A stretch of DNA of 37,176 bases from Lachnospiraceae bacterium (GCA_017625255.1 JAGALK010000041.1:1-37176); one strand, 5' to 3'. Counted from the stretch's first letter, positions 9,433 through 17,423 are shown. Translations and numbers: made by a program. The notes: generated by a model from the letters alone, not told the origin.

Positions 9433-9824
9433 GCAATTTTAGCCAGAATTCCATTGATAAAGCTTGGAGATTCTTCTGTCCCATATTTTTTAGCCAACTC
9501 AACAGCTTCATTAATTGCAACTCCCGTTGGAATGGACTCTTCGTAACGAATTTCATATACAGCAAGACGAATCAGAGTAAGATCCACCTTACCCATACGG
9601 GTAGTTTTCCATCCCTTTGCCACTTCATTAATTGCTGCATCAATTTCTGTTACCTTTGCAGCAATTGCATTAATTTTATTTTGAATATATTCTGTATCTT
9701 TAGTTTCTTCCATTTCCTCTTCATTATCCAGATATCTTAACTGTTCTGTTAAATCCTCTTCCGGATGAAATTCTATTTGAAATAATTTCAAAAAAATCTG
9801 CTCACGAATTTCTCTTCTTGTCAT
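9429..9824 (-). CDS. nusB: Transcription antitermination factor NusB
   Basis: NusB binds boxA RNA with S10/NusE and promotes antitermination of rRNA operons. At 131 residues it has the family start TRREIREQIFLKLFQIEF, and the C-terminal RLAVYEIRYEESIPTGVAINEAVELAKKYG block, split here only for length, is the clearest hallmark. It is the first gene of the cluster running to recN. The upstream Asp23-family gene ends in its own terminator, so nusB relies on read-through or an unrecognised promoter. An AGGAAAGGA-type site precedes the ATG. Confidence 0.95.
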   Translation of the reverse strand: MTRREIREQIFLKLFQIEFHPEEDLTEQLRYLDNEEEMEETKDTEYIQNKINAIAAKVTEIDAAINEVAKGWKTTRMGKVDLTLIRLAVYEIRYEESIPTGVAINEAVELAKKYGTEESPSFINGILAKIA

Positions 9825-9847
9825 AACTTTTTCCTTTCCTACAATCC

Positions 9848-9876
9848 AAAAAAAGAGGTGCCATCAGACACCCCTT
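9848..9876 (-). terminator. Terminator overlapping the Asp23-family stop codon
   Basis: The stem AAGAGGTG (9853-9860) pairs with CACCCCTT (9869-9876) with one mismatch, over an 8-nt loop. A run of T follows on the minus strand. The distal arm includes part of the stop codon of the upstream gene, so termination occurs right at the end of the CDS, 24 bp before the nusB start. Confidence 0.75.
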
Positions 9877-10252
9877 ATTTGCTTGCTCCCATGTCAACAC
9901 TGGCAATTCTTACATTTACAACAGATACTTCCAAACCTGTCATATTCTCAATCGCTGTCTTTACTTTATCCTGAACCTTTGAGGATACATCCGGAATGGC
10001 ATAACCATAGGCGATGTTCAAGGCAACAGCCACATCTACGATACCGTCAGATACTTCCACACGAATTCCCTTAGAAAGATTCTTCATTCCTAATTTGCTC
10101 ACCAGTTCATTCGTAATATTCCCCGCCATGGAACTTACACCTTCAACCTCTGTAGCGGCAAGACCTGCAATAATTGCTACAACCTCATCCGCAATTTTTA
10201 CTTCACCTAATTTATCGTCTTTAATTTTGAATCCTTTTCTATCCTCAGTCAT
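9875..10252 (-). CDS. Asp23/Gls24 family envelope stress protein (YqhY-like)
   Basis: A 125-residue protein of the Asp23/Gls24 (DUF322) family. Diagnostic parts are GEVKIADEVVAIIAGLAATEVEGV, the SKGIRVEVSDGIVDVAVALNIAYG block and the C-terminal VSVVNVRIASV. There is no signal peptide or membrane segment. B. subtilis YqhY lies at the same place next to nusB, but its molecular function remains unclear; links to lipid or envelope homeostasis have been proposed. A GGAGG site 7 nt upstream fixes the start. Confidence 0.9.
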   Translation of the reverse strand: MTEDRKGFKIKDDKLGEVKIADEVVAIIAGLAATEVEGVSSMAGNITNELVSKLGMKNLSKGIRVEVSDGIVDVAVALNIAYGYAIPDVSSKVQDKVKTAIENMTGLEVSVVNVRIASVDMGASK

Positions 10253-10285
10253 TTATATGCCTCCTAAGTGATATTCATTAAATAT

Positions 10286-10314
10286 ATTATAACAGACTAT
10301 TTTTATTTTGAAAA
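10286..10314 (-). promoter_or_regulatory. Sigma-A type promoter of the Asp23-family gene
   Basis: On the minus strand TTTTCA (10309-10314), a 17-bp spacer and a perfect TATAAT (10286-10291) precede the ribosome site and ATG at 10252. The -35 matches 4 of 6 positions. Confidence 0.55.
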
Positions 10315-10332
10315 CAGAAAATTATCGTATTA

Positions 10333-10740
10333 TTATTCTATTGGTTCAAAATCGCAAAGGTCATCTCCACCCTCAGATATAATACGATACGCTTCTTTTA
10401 ATTCACCACATTCCACAGAAAATCTGCCTTCCATTTCCAAATAGGAGTGTGCCTGCGCAAGATCTGTCAGCAGCTCTGCAAGCTGTGGTGCAAGCATTTC
10501 CACATTCTGATCGTTTTCACAAATTTCTTCTATTTCCGCGCAAATACAGATTCGAAGAATAAAGTCCTCCATATCATTATCTGCTTCTACTTTCATTGCA
10601 GAAATATATGGATTTTTGCTGTTTTTGAATACAGCTTCTACCGCAGATGTAGTAGAAAGAATTCTTGTCTGTGCTACATCTTCTGCTTCTAAATATATTT
10701 TACCATTAAATTTTATTTGATTTTTACTCATTTTATACAT
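10333..10740 (-). CDS. Hypothetical small acidic protein
   Basis: I do not recognise this 135-residue protein. It is strongly acidic, with no signal peptide or membrane helix. It contains a Cys pair and a third Cys (ICICAEIEEIC, about residues 69-79) and a predicted helical segment MLAPQLAELLTDLAQAHSYLEME. It ends GGDDLCDFEPIE. It follows the interrupted metA by 12 bp and is probably co-transcribed. The start is uncertain: the GAGG site is only 3 nt from the ATG at 10740 and 12 nt from the alternative at 10731. Coding character looks real because it spans its gap cleanly and has the same codon use as its neighbours. Confidence 0.7.
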   Translation of the reverse strand: MYKMSKNQIKFNGKIYLEAEDVAQTRILSTTSAVEAVFKNSKNPYISAMKVEADNDMEDFILRICICAEIEEICENDQNVEMLAPQLAELLTDLAQAHSYLEMEGRFSVECGELKEAYRIISEGGDDLCDFEPIE

Positions 10741-10752
10741 TATCCTCGTTTC

Positions 10753-11685
10753 TTATTTTCCCACAATTTCAGCCGTATCGATAAAATCGTAAGGGGTTTG
10801 CTGGTAAACATAATAATTCAACCAGTTTGTATACAATGTATTTCCATGCCCCCGCCACTGAAGTCTTGGCTTTTGACTTGAATCATCCTGTGGATAATAA
10901 TTTTTCGGAAGAGCAATATCCATGCCTTTGCCCAAATCTCTTTTGTACTCCTTATCCAAAGTCAGACGGTCATATTCTGGATGTCCCATGACAAAAATTT
11001 TTCTGCCCTCATCAGCAATTGCCAGAAACACTCCTACTTCCTCAGATTCTGCCAAAATAGTCAATTCCTTCACCGCCTGAACATCTTCTCTTCTATTCTA
11101 TGTATGTCTTGAATGCGGCGCCATAAAATAATCATCAAAACCTCTTACTAATGGTACTTTCCGATTCATTACACGATGCTCAAAAATTCCAAAAACTTTA
11201 TGATCCAAGATGTGCTTTTTGATACCATAATGATAATACAATCCTGCCTGTGCGCCCCAGCACAAATGCATGGTAGAAGTCACATGGGTCTTGCTCCAAT
11301 CCATAATTTCACAAAGCTCCTCCCAGTAATCTACTTCTTCAAATTCCATCATTTCCACCGGTGCACCGGTAATAATTAAACCATCAAATTTTTGGTTCTT
11401 TACCTCCGCAAAGGTCTGATAAAATTTATTCAAATGACTCATGGATGTATTTTTTGATTCATGACTGGTTACTGTCACGAATGTGGTATCCACCTGCAAA
11501 GGTGTATTTGATAATGAGCGCAAAATCTGCAGCTCTGTATCTTCTTTTAATGGCATTAAATTCAATATAGCAATACTGATTGGACGAATATCCTGATGCA
11601 TTGCTCTTTTTTCATCCATAACAAATATATTTTCTTTTTCTAAAATTTCCTTTGCCGGTAAATCACTTTGTGTACGAATTGGCAT
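10753..11685 (-). pseudogene. metA: Homoserine O-acetyltransferase MetA with an in-frame TAG
   Basis: MetA acylates homoserine in methionine synthesis. Codon 196 is TAG (11098-11100); reading continues in the same frame for 114 more codons to the normal C-terminus, so the lesion is one nonsense codon, not a frameshift. Before it: the start [19 protein letters not shown], catalytic Cys in [10 protein letters not shown] and APHSRHT. After it: NRRED, ELTILAESEEVG, and the catalytic His/Glu in MGHPEYD. Homologues usually have Glu at the stop position (HTE-RRED), one base change from TAG. GAPVE carries the Glu that family studies link to acetyl-CoA rather than succinyl-CoA use. The truncated 195-residue product lacks catalytic residues. 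Pseudogene, sequencing error or read-through are all possible. Confidence 0.85.
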
Positions 11686-11713
11686 ATCTGCGCCCTCTTT
11701 CTTTTAGTATTCT

Positions 11714-13708
11714 TTATTTTGTCATCTGTAGCAGCTCTTCTTCAGAAATAATCTGTATCCCCAAATCTTTGGCTTTTGTCAATTTACTTCCTGCATTTTC
11801 ACCTGCTAACAGATAATTTGTTTTCTTAGAAACAGAACCCGTCACTTTTCCGCCAAACTGTTCAATAAGCGCAGCTGCTTCTTTTCTATCCATATTGGGC
11901 AATGTTCCTGTAATAACAAAAGTAAGTCCTGCAAATCTTTGATCTTCACTTACTTTTTCTAGGCATTCCATATTAAGACCTGCATCTTTTAACCGCTTTA
12001 TCTGTTCTTGATTTTTTTCATCTGTAAAAAAACGACGGATACATTCAGCAGAAACCTCTCCAATATCATCCACTTCCTGCAATTCTTCTGCGGATGCCTG
12101 CATCAATACATCTATATTTTGCATTTTTCGCATAATGGTTCTAGCCGCTGCTTTGCCGACATTTGGTATACCAAGTCCGGTCAAAAGCTTATATGCATCA
12201 TTTGCTTTGGATTTTTCAATAGCCTCTAAAAGCTTATCCGTATTTTTTTCTTTTCCAATGATTCCCTCTTCAATGAGTGTATCTCTATGATTTTTCAAAT
12301 CAAAAATATCAGCAACACTACTAATATACCCTTTTCTTACCAATTCTTCAATATATACTGTTCCAAAACCTTTAATATCCATGGCATCTCTGCCTACAAA
12401 ATTGATAATATGCCGTTCTAACTGTGCCGGACAATTAGCATTCGTGCATTTAATATCTGCCGTATCTCTATCTCTGACTGTTCTTTCTCCACAGGCAGGA
12501 CATACATCCGGAATCTGAAATTTCACCCAATCTGCTGGTCTTTTATCCTTATTTACCATCTTAATCTTTGGAATAATTTCACCGGATTTGTATACCACAA
12601 TGGTATCTCCTATTCCGATTTCTAACTCATCCAAAAAATCCTGATTGTGCAGTGTTGCTCTTGAAACAGAGGTTCCGCATAATCGCACAGGCTCAAACAC
12701 AGCCGTTGGTGTAATACGACCTGTCCGACCAACAGACAATTCAATTTCTTTTAGAACAGACTCTTTTTCTTCTGGTGGATATTTATATGCGACCGCCCAT
12801 CTTGGCACCTTGGAAGTTGCACCTAACTGTTCTCTGTCACTATAACGATTTATTTTTACAACAGCACCATCGATATCATATGGAAGCTTTCCACGATTTT
12901 CACCAATAGCTTCAATGGCATTCCATACATCTTCCGGTGTTTTACAGACTTTGTAATCAGCAATTACCGGTATTCCCTGTTTTTTTAAATATTCATACCC
13001 TTCTGTATGGGTTTCAAAGGAAATCCCTCTTACCTGCTGAATATTAAAAACAAACATAGAAAGCTTTCGCTCTTTTGTAACCGCTGAATCTAACTGACGA
13101 AGAGTTCCCGCAGCACAATTTCTTGGATTAGCAAAGGTTTTCTTCCCTAATAACTCCTGCCTTTCATTTACTGCATCAAAATCTGCATTTTTCATGTAGA
13201 CCTCTCCACGGATTTCTAAATATTCCGGTGTATCCTTTAGCTTTTTTTTGACATCTTTGATAACCTTTGCATTAGCTGTTACATCTTCCCCATAATTGAC
13301 ACCGTCCCCTCTGGTCAATGCCAACTGCAGTTCACCTTTTTCATAACGCAAAGCCATAGAAAGACCATCAATTTTATATTCAACTACAAATTCAGGGTCT
13401 ACAAGCTGCTGCTGCATTTCTTCTACGAATTTGATAACCTCTTCTTTTGAAAAAACATCCTGTAAGCTTAACATGGGTACATTGTGTGCAACTAAAACAC
13501 CTGCTTCTCTTTTAGCTGCTCCACCAACCCTCTGAGTAGGAGATGTTTCAGTCATATATTCCGGATGTTCTTTTTCTAATCTCTTTAATTCCTGCATAAG
13601 CATATCAAATTCATAATCGGATATTTCCGGATTATCTTCATTATAGTAACGATTACTGTGATATTCAATCTGCTTTCTCAACTCGTCAATTTTTACTTTT
13701 ATATCCAT
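11714..13708 (-). CDS. ligA: NAD-dependent DNA ligase
   Basis: Essential ligase that seals nicks during replication and repair using NAD. In order: the Ia domain binding NMN (YYNEDNPEISDYEFDML), the adenylation motif EYKIDGLSMALRY with the active-site Lys, the OB fold, a four-Cys zinc finger (CPACGE...CTNANC), helix-hairpin-helix repeats (GIPNVGKAAARTI, EVDDIGEVSAE) and a C-terminal BRCT domain (FAGLTFVITGTL). The 664 residues are typical. It begins 5 bp after the pseudouridine synthase gene and has an AAGGAG site. Confidence 0.97.
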   Translation of the reverse strand: MDIKVKIDELRKQIEYHSNRYYNEDNPEISDYEFDMLMQELKRLEKEHPEYMTETSPTQRVGGAAKREAGVLVAHNVPMLSLQDVFSKEEVIKFVEEMQQQLVDPEFVVEYKIDGLSMALRYEKGELQLALTRGDGVNYGEDVTANAKVIKDVKKKLKDTPEYLEIRGEVYMKNADFDAVNERQELLGKKTFANPRNCAAGTLRQLDSAVTKERKLSMFVFNIQQVRGISFETHTEGYEYLKKQGIPVIADYKVCKTPEDVWNAIEAIGENRGKLPYDIDGAVVKINRYSDREQLGATSKVPRWAVAYKYPPEEKESVLKEIELSVGRTGRITPTAVFEPVRLCGTSVSRATLHNQDFLDELEIGIGDTIVVYKSGEIIPKIKMVNKDKRPADWVKFQIPDVCPACGERTVRDRDTADIKCTNANCPAQLERHIINFVGRDAMDIKGFGTVYIEELVRKGYISSVADIFDLKNHRDTLIEEGIIGKEKNTDKLLEAIEKSKANDAYKLLTGLGIPNVGKAAARTIMRKMQNIDVLMQASAEELQEVDDIGEVSAECIRRFFTDEKNQEQIKRLKDAGLNMECLEKVSEDQRFAGLTFVITGTLPNMDRKEAAALIEQFGGKVTGSVSKKTNYLLAGENAGSKLTKAKDLGIQIISEEELLQMTK

Positions 13709-13713
13709 CTGCT

Positions 13714-14469
13714 TTACTCCTTTTGCGGTATTACCGTTGTATTTTTAGAATTTGCAATCATTTTTTGCAATGTAGTATATTCTTTGTCTGTTACATGACG
13801 GTATGTACCCGGCTTTAAATCCCCTAATAAAATATTCATAATTCGCACTCGTTGTAATTCTTCTACCCGATACCCAAAATACTCACACATTCTCCGAATC
13901 TGCCGATTGTAGCCCTGCGTCAATATAATTTTAAACTTTCGCTTTCCTAGCTTTTCAACTACACATTTTCTAGTAGTTACACCTAATTCTACTAAAGGTA
14001 CTCCACCTGCTAATCCCCGTAAAAACGAATCCGAAAGCGGCTTATTCACAGTTACAATATATTCCTTTTCATGCATATTTCCGGCACGCATCATTTTATT
14101 CACGATTTCCCCCTGATTTGTCATGAGAATGAGACCGGATGAATCTTTATCTAATCTGCCTACAGGATATATTCTCTTTGGAAAATTCACAAAATCCACA
14201 ATATTATTTTTTTCTCGCTTTTCTGCTGTACAAACAATTCCTACCGGCTTATGTACGGCAATCAGTATTCTTTCTTCTTCCTTCGTAACAGGTTTTCCCA
14301 TAAAGCAAACCTTTTGCCCGGGCATAACCTTACTTCCTGTTTCTGCTATTTTCCCATCTATGCTAACATTTCCATCTGCAATCTGTCTGTCCGCTTCTCT
14401 TCTAGAGCAAACACCTGCTTCACTCAAAAATTTATTGATTCGTATTCCTTCTGTCATAGTTTCCTCCAT
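13714..14469 (-). CDS. RsuA/RluB/RluF-family pseudouridine synthase
   Basis: An rRNA pseudouridine synthase. It has an N-terminal S4 domain (GIRINKFLSEAGVCSRREAD), then the catalytic domain with the motif YPVGRLDKDSSGLILMTNQG containing the nucleophilic Asp, and a C-terminal block ILTQGYNRQIRRMCEYFGY. About 251 residues. The ATG at 14469 lies 7 nt after AGGAG; an alternative ATG at 14457 also has GGAGG nearby, so the start is ambiguous by four codons. The RLDKDSSGL form and the length point to the RluF/RluB group, but the exact target uridine cannot be read off. It is followed at once by ligA. Confidence 0.88.
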   Translation of the reverse strand: MEETMTEGIRINKFLSEAGVCSRREADRQIADGNVSIDGKIAETGSKVMPGQKVCFMGKPVTKEEERILIAVHKPVGIVCTAEKREKNNIVDFVNFPKRIYPVGRLDKDSSGLILMTNQGEIVNKMMRAGNMHEKEYIVTVNKPLSDSFLRGLAGGVPLVELGVTTRKCVVEKLGKRKFKIILTQGYNRQIRRMCEYFGYRVEELQRVRIMNILLGDLKPGTYRHVTDKEYTTLQKMIANSKNTTVIPQKE

Positions 14470-14496
14470 CAAGACACTCCTATAGTTCTTTGGAAA

Positions 14497-14559
14497 TCGA
14501 AAATACGGAGACTGTCACCGTATGAAATCCAGCCGATATCCAACGGTTTTGTCTCCGTA
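14497..14559 (-). terminator. Large hairpin after the SH3-domain gene (terminator or structured leader)
   Basis: A perfect 9-bp outer stem TACGGAGAC/GTCTCCGTA (14504-14512 and 14551-14559) encloses a 38-nt loop. The loop holds an inner 5-bp pairing, ACCGT/ACGGT in the minus-strand RNA. After it the minus strand runs TTTTCG. It is 31 bp past the stop of the upstream gene and 34 bp before the pseudouridine synthase start, so it can act as a terminator or as a leader element of the downstream gene. The branched loop is larger than in the other terminators of this window. Confidence 0.55.
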
Positions 14560-14590
14560 AATTTATCTTATAATCGTAAATCCATTTTAT

Positions 14591-15904
14591 TTACTGAAGC
14601 AAATCAGTCTTAATATATCCTGTCTTATCTCCATAAGTAACCTTTGTCCAGCCCTCTGCATAACTCATAATTACCGTAACCTTTTCTCCGGCAAAAACAG
14701 TTGCAACCTTTGCTGAATCCTGACTCATTGACTCTCTGATATTTAAACTTTCCTGTACAGTAATTGTGTTGCCTTCACTTAGTCCACCTGCTGTTTCTGC
14801 GCCTTCGTCTGCAACCGCTTGTGCTACAGGTTCGGAAGAAAGATATTCAGATTTTACATATCCTTGCGTACCGTTACTATAATCGATTCGACTCCATCCA
14901 TCAGCTCTTGCTTCTAAGCATGTAGTCTGTGCACCTATTTCTAAATGCCCTATGATATCAGATGTTTCACTGGCATCTGCACGGACATTTACTCTATCTG
15001 TTGCATATACACTTACTGCATTTGCTAATTCTGCTGCTTTTTTCTCTTCTTCAGCTTTTCTTGCTGCCTCTTCTTCGGCAGCTTTCTTTGCCGCTTCTTC
15101 TTCAGCTTTCTTTGCTTCTTCTGCTGCTTTTACGGCTGCTACCTGATCGGATGCCCACACGGTAATTGCGTTCGGAATAGTCTCTTCTACCATTGTTTTT
15201 AATTCCGGATCAGATTCCACAGCCTGTTCATATCTTGTCTGTACATCTGTCTGCAATGCAATAACATCTTCCTGCTGTTCAAAAGCCTCAATTAATGCTG
15301 CTACATCTGCATCTAATGCCTGCTCCTGATTAGACATATTAAACTGACTATATAAATTATCAATGTATAAAGAACCATCCTCATTTTTGCGCACATAGAA
15401 GAAATCTAAACCTGGCGCTGTGGTTTTTACACCTTTAAATTTCATTTCCAAATATACAGAAACGATATAGGAATTTTCATCCAATCCCTGCTTTGTATAA
15501 CAGGAAATATTCTTATAGGATTTTACATATTCACTAAATACAGAAATATAACTTTTTTCTGTATCTGAAATTGGTGTCGCAAATTTAGCTAGCTTCTTTG
15601 TATTTGCATTTGCATATGCCTTATAATACTTGCTGATTAATTCATTAATTTCAGGATATGCATCCTTAGAATAATCCTCCTGAACCTCTGTTTCTACCAC
15701 AATTTCCTCGGTATCCATTAATTGTTCTTCTTTTTTGCCACCTGAAGCTGTCGCAAGTACAATTGCAAGTATCAACACCAATGCTCCGGCAGAAATATAT
15801 CTTATATTTCTTTTGCAAAAATCCATCACCTGTGTCAATGTTTCCTTCCAGTCAATCTCTGTATTATTTCTTCTATTTTTATTATATCTTGTCTGATTTA
15901 CCAT
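14591..15904 (-). CDS. Membrane-anchored protein with two bacterial SH3 domains
   Basis: A 437-residue single-pass membrane protein. A basic cytoplasmic N-terminus precedes one membrane helix (about residues 37-53) and a large extracytoplasmic part. Next comes an NTF2-like-looking region (about 75-180, YPEINELISKYYKAYANANT). An Ala/Glu/Lys coiled-coil tract (about 250-290) follows, then two SH3_3 repeats (DRVNVRADASETSDIIGHL and ESLNIRESMSQDSAKVATVF, each ending in GY-KS/TEYL or similar). Bacterial SH3 domains of this type usually bind cell wall. No catalytic domain is seen, so its role is unknown; a wall-associated scaffold is an inference. ATG at 15904 has AGGAGG 7 nt upstream. A WalR-like box lies 122 bp upstream. 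Confidence 0.85.
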   Translation of the reverse strand: MVNQTRYNKNRRNNTEIDWKETLTQVMDFCKRNIRYISAGALVLILAIVLATASGGKKEEQLMDTEEIVVETEVQEDYSKDAYPEINELISKYYKAYANANTKKLAKFATPISDTEKSYISVFSEYVKSYKNISCYTKQGLDENSYIVSVYLEMKFKGVKTTAPGLDFFYVRKNEDGSLYIDNLYSQFNMSNQEQALDADVAALIEAFEQQEDVIALQTDVQTRYEQAVESDPELKTMVEETIPNAITVWASDQVAAVKAAEEAKKAEEEAAKKAAEEEAARKAEEEKKAAELANAVSVYATDRVNVRADASETSDIIGHLEIGAQTTCLEARADGWSRIDYSNGTQGYVKSEYLSSEPVAQAVADEGAETAGGLSEGNTITVQESLNIRESMSQDSAKVATVFAGEKVTVIMSYAEGWTKVTYGDKTGYIKTDLLQ

Positions 15905-16025
15905 CAAATTTCCTCCTAAACAAATCCAAAACCAACTATATTCTACCTATGTTCTATCTAAATGTTCTGTATTAACTATGTCATTTTATCTATAAAAATT
16001 TATGCAAATTTCTTTTATCAAATAT

Positions 16026-16042
16026 TGTAACAAATTTGTAAC
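16026..16042. promoter_or_regulatory. WalR-like box, TGTAAC-N5-TGTAAC
   Basis: The direct repeat TGTAAC, 5 nt, TGTAAC fits exactly the published WalR (YycF) binding consensus TGTWAH-N5-TGTWAH. It lies in the AT-rich gap between the SH3-protein gene (start at 15904, other strand) and the tRNA-Arg promoter. WalR controls cell-wall genes in Firmicutes, which suits an SH3-domain protein. The box is on the plus strand, thus inverted relative to that gene, and AT-rich DNA can produce such matches by chance. Confidence 0.35.
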
Positions 16043-16127
16043 AACATACATTTTTTAGAATAACAAACCAGCTTTCAAAAGTCAACCCGTATCCGCAGAT
16101 TAATCCGTTAAACCTACAAAGAATTTA

Positions 16128-16156
16128 TTGACAATTATTCCCCATTGTATTATGAT
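16128..16156 (+). promoter_or_regulatory. Promoter of tRNA-Arg
   Basis: A near-perfect sigma-A promoter: TTGACA (16128-16133), 17-bp spacer, TATGAT (16151-16156). It is 12 bp before the mature tRNA 5' end and drives the tRNA and possibly aroF behind it. Confidence 0.9.
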
Positions 16157-16168
16157 AAATCTTGTTCT

Positions 16169-16240
16169 GCAACCGTAGTCTAACGGATAGAACACAGGAC
16201 TCCGACTCCTGCGATGTGGGTTCGATTCCCGCCGGTTGCA
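16169..16240 (+). tRNA. tRNA-Arg, anticodon CCG
   Basis: A 72-nt cloverleaf. The acceptor stem is GCAACCG/CGGTTGC with discriminator A; the D arm contains AACGGAT. The anticodon stem is CAGGA/TCCTG with loop CTCCGAC, giving anticodon CCG (reads CGG). The T arm contains GGTTCGATTCC. The 3' CCA is not encoded and must be added. It has a strong promoter upstream and a hairpin terminator just after. Confidence 0.96.
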
Positions 16241-16247
16241 CTTTTAC

Positions 16248-16286
16248 GGAGGTTATGGGAATCTTAGGTTTCCGTAACCTTTCTTA
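16248..16286 (+). terminator. Hairpin between tRNA-Arg and aroF
   Basis: AGGTTATGGGAAT (16250-16262) pairs with GTTTCCGTAACCT (16268-16280), 13 pairs including three G-T pairs, with a 5-nt loop and then TTCTTAT. It probably ends the tRNA transcript, with partial read-through into aroF possible. Its end is about 38 bp before the aroF ATG. A TATAAT at 16285-16290 may be a separate aroF -10, but no good -35 accompanies it. Confidence 0.6.
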
Positions 16287-16323
16287 TAATATAATGATAT
16301 CAGTACGAACAGGAGATATAAAT

Positions 16324-17355
16324 ATGAGTTTTTCTTATTTAAAACGACTGCCAAGTCCTTCTGAAATCAAGGAACAGTATCCTCTTTCAGAAAAGCTGAC
16401 TGCTCTTAAAGCCCAAAGAGACCAAATGATTTCAGATGTAATTACCGGAAAAGATAACCGATTTCTTGTGATTATCGGTCCATGCTCCGCAGATAATGAA
16501 GATGCGGTATGCGATTATGTGAATCGCCTTACTACAGTTTCCGAAAAAGTAAAAGACAAATTAATTATCATTCCAAGAATTTACACCAATAAACCTCGTA
16601 CAACCGGTGAGGGCTACAAGGGTATTGCCTCTCAGCCAGATCCGGAAAAGAAGCCTGATATGCTTGCAGGACTCATCGCTATGCGTAAAATGCACATTCG
16701 TGCCATTGAAGAAAGTGGTTTGACCTGTGCAGACGAAATGCTTTATCCTGAAAACTGGGGATATGTAGAAGATCTTCTCTCTTATGTTGCCATTGGTGCT
16801 CGTTCTGTAGAAGATCAGCATCATCGTTTAACAGTCAGCGGCTTTGATGTTGCTTCCGGTATGAAAAATCCGACAAGCGGAGATTTTACTGTTATGCTAA
16901 ACTCTGTATACGCAGCACAGCATCCGCATCATTTTGTTTATCGTGGACATGAGGTAGAGACTACCGGTAATCCGCTTACCCATGTGGTATTGCGAGGTGC
17001 AGTTTCCAAACACGGAAATAATGTACAGAATTATCATTATGAAGATATTATGCGCTTAATTGAAAAATATAATCAAATGGATTTGGTAAATCCTGCAGCA
17101 ATTATTGATGCAAATCACTCAAATTCCAACAAACAATATGCTGAGCAGGTGCGTATCGTCAAAGAAGTGATGCACAACCGTAAACTTTCTCCTGATATCC
17201 GCAATATTGTAAAAGGTGTCATGATTGAAAGCTATATTGAACCAGGTTGCCAGAAGGTTGGCGAACACATCTACGGTAAATCTATCACTGATCCTTGCCT
17301 TGGTTGGGATGAATCTGAAAAATTAATTTATGACATTGCAGAAATGAATATTTAA
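16324..17355 (+). CDS. aroF: 3-deoxy-7-phosphoheptulonate synthase (class I)
   Basis: DAHP synthase, the entry step of the shikimate pathway: phosphoenolpyruvate plus erythrose 4-phosphate. Diagnostic motifs are VIIGPCSADNEDAV, YTNKPRTTGEGYKGI (the substrate-binding KPRT), GARSVEDQHHR and IDANHSNSNKQY. At 343 residues it is the AroF/G/H type of E. coli. The ATG at 16324 has AGGAGA 8 nt upstream; an open frame continues back through the tRNA but is not coding. It is one of the few plus-strand genes. Which aromatic amino acid feeds back on it cannot be told, so the letter in the symbol is nominal. Confidence 0.93.
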   Translation: MSFSYLKRLPSPSEIKEQYPLSEKLTALKAQRDQMISDVITGKDNRFLVIIGPCSADNEDAVCDYVNRLTTVSEKVKDKLIIIPRIYTNKPRTTGEGYKGIASQPDPEKKPDMLAGLIAMRKMHIRAIEESGLTCADEMLYPENWGYVEDLLSYVAIGARSVEDQHHRLTVSGFDVASGMKNPTSGDFTVMLNSVYAAQHPHHFVYRGHEVETTGNPLTHVVLRGAVSKHGNNVQNYHYEDIMRLIEKYNQMDLVNPAAIIDANHSNSNKQYAEQVRIVKEVMHNRKLSPDIRNIVKGVMIESYIEPGCQKVGEHIYGKSITDPCLGWDESEKLIYDIAEMNI

Positions 17356-17362
17356 ATACAAC

Positions 17363-17412
17363 AAAGGTGCAGTTATTCTCTTAGTCTTCTCCAGAATAAC
17401 TGCACCTTTTCT
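17363..17412 (+). terminator. Terminator after aroF, likely bidirectional
   Basis: A perfect 17-bp stem (17363-17379 with 17393-17409) has a 13-nt loop, followed by TTTTCTTTTT. It lies between the converging aroF and spoIIM genes and probably serves both. Confidence 0.93.
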
Positions 17413-17423
17413 TTTTCTATAAC

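Noticed and set aside
10753..11073. Second half of metA as a separate gene
   Set aside because: It begins in the middle of the MetA fold, lacks a ribosome site, and is in frame with the first half across a single TAG.
11098..11100. UAG recoded as pyrrolysine or another amino acid
   Set aside because: recA, xseA and spoIIIAG end in TAG with no sensible extension, and no recoding genes are in the window; read-through remains possible but unproven.
11686..11713. SAM riboswitch or T-box upstream of metA
   Set aside because: The gap to ligA is only 28 bp, too short for either.
14952..15165. Two plus-strand frames with Ala/Ser- or Leu-rich products
   Set aside because: Antisense of the Ala/Glu/Lys coiled-coil tract of the SH3-domain protein.
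16162..16323. Open frame that extends the DAHP synthase N-terminus by 54 codons
   Set aside because: It runs through the tRNA-Arg gene and the hairpin; the ribosome site and family start agree on the ATG at 16324.
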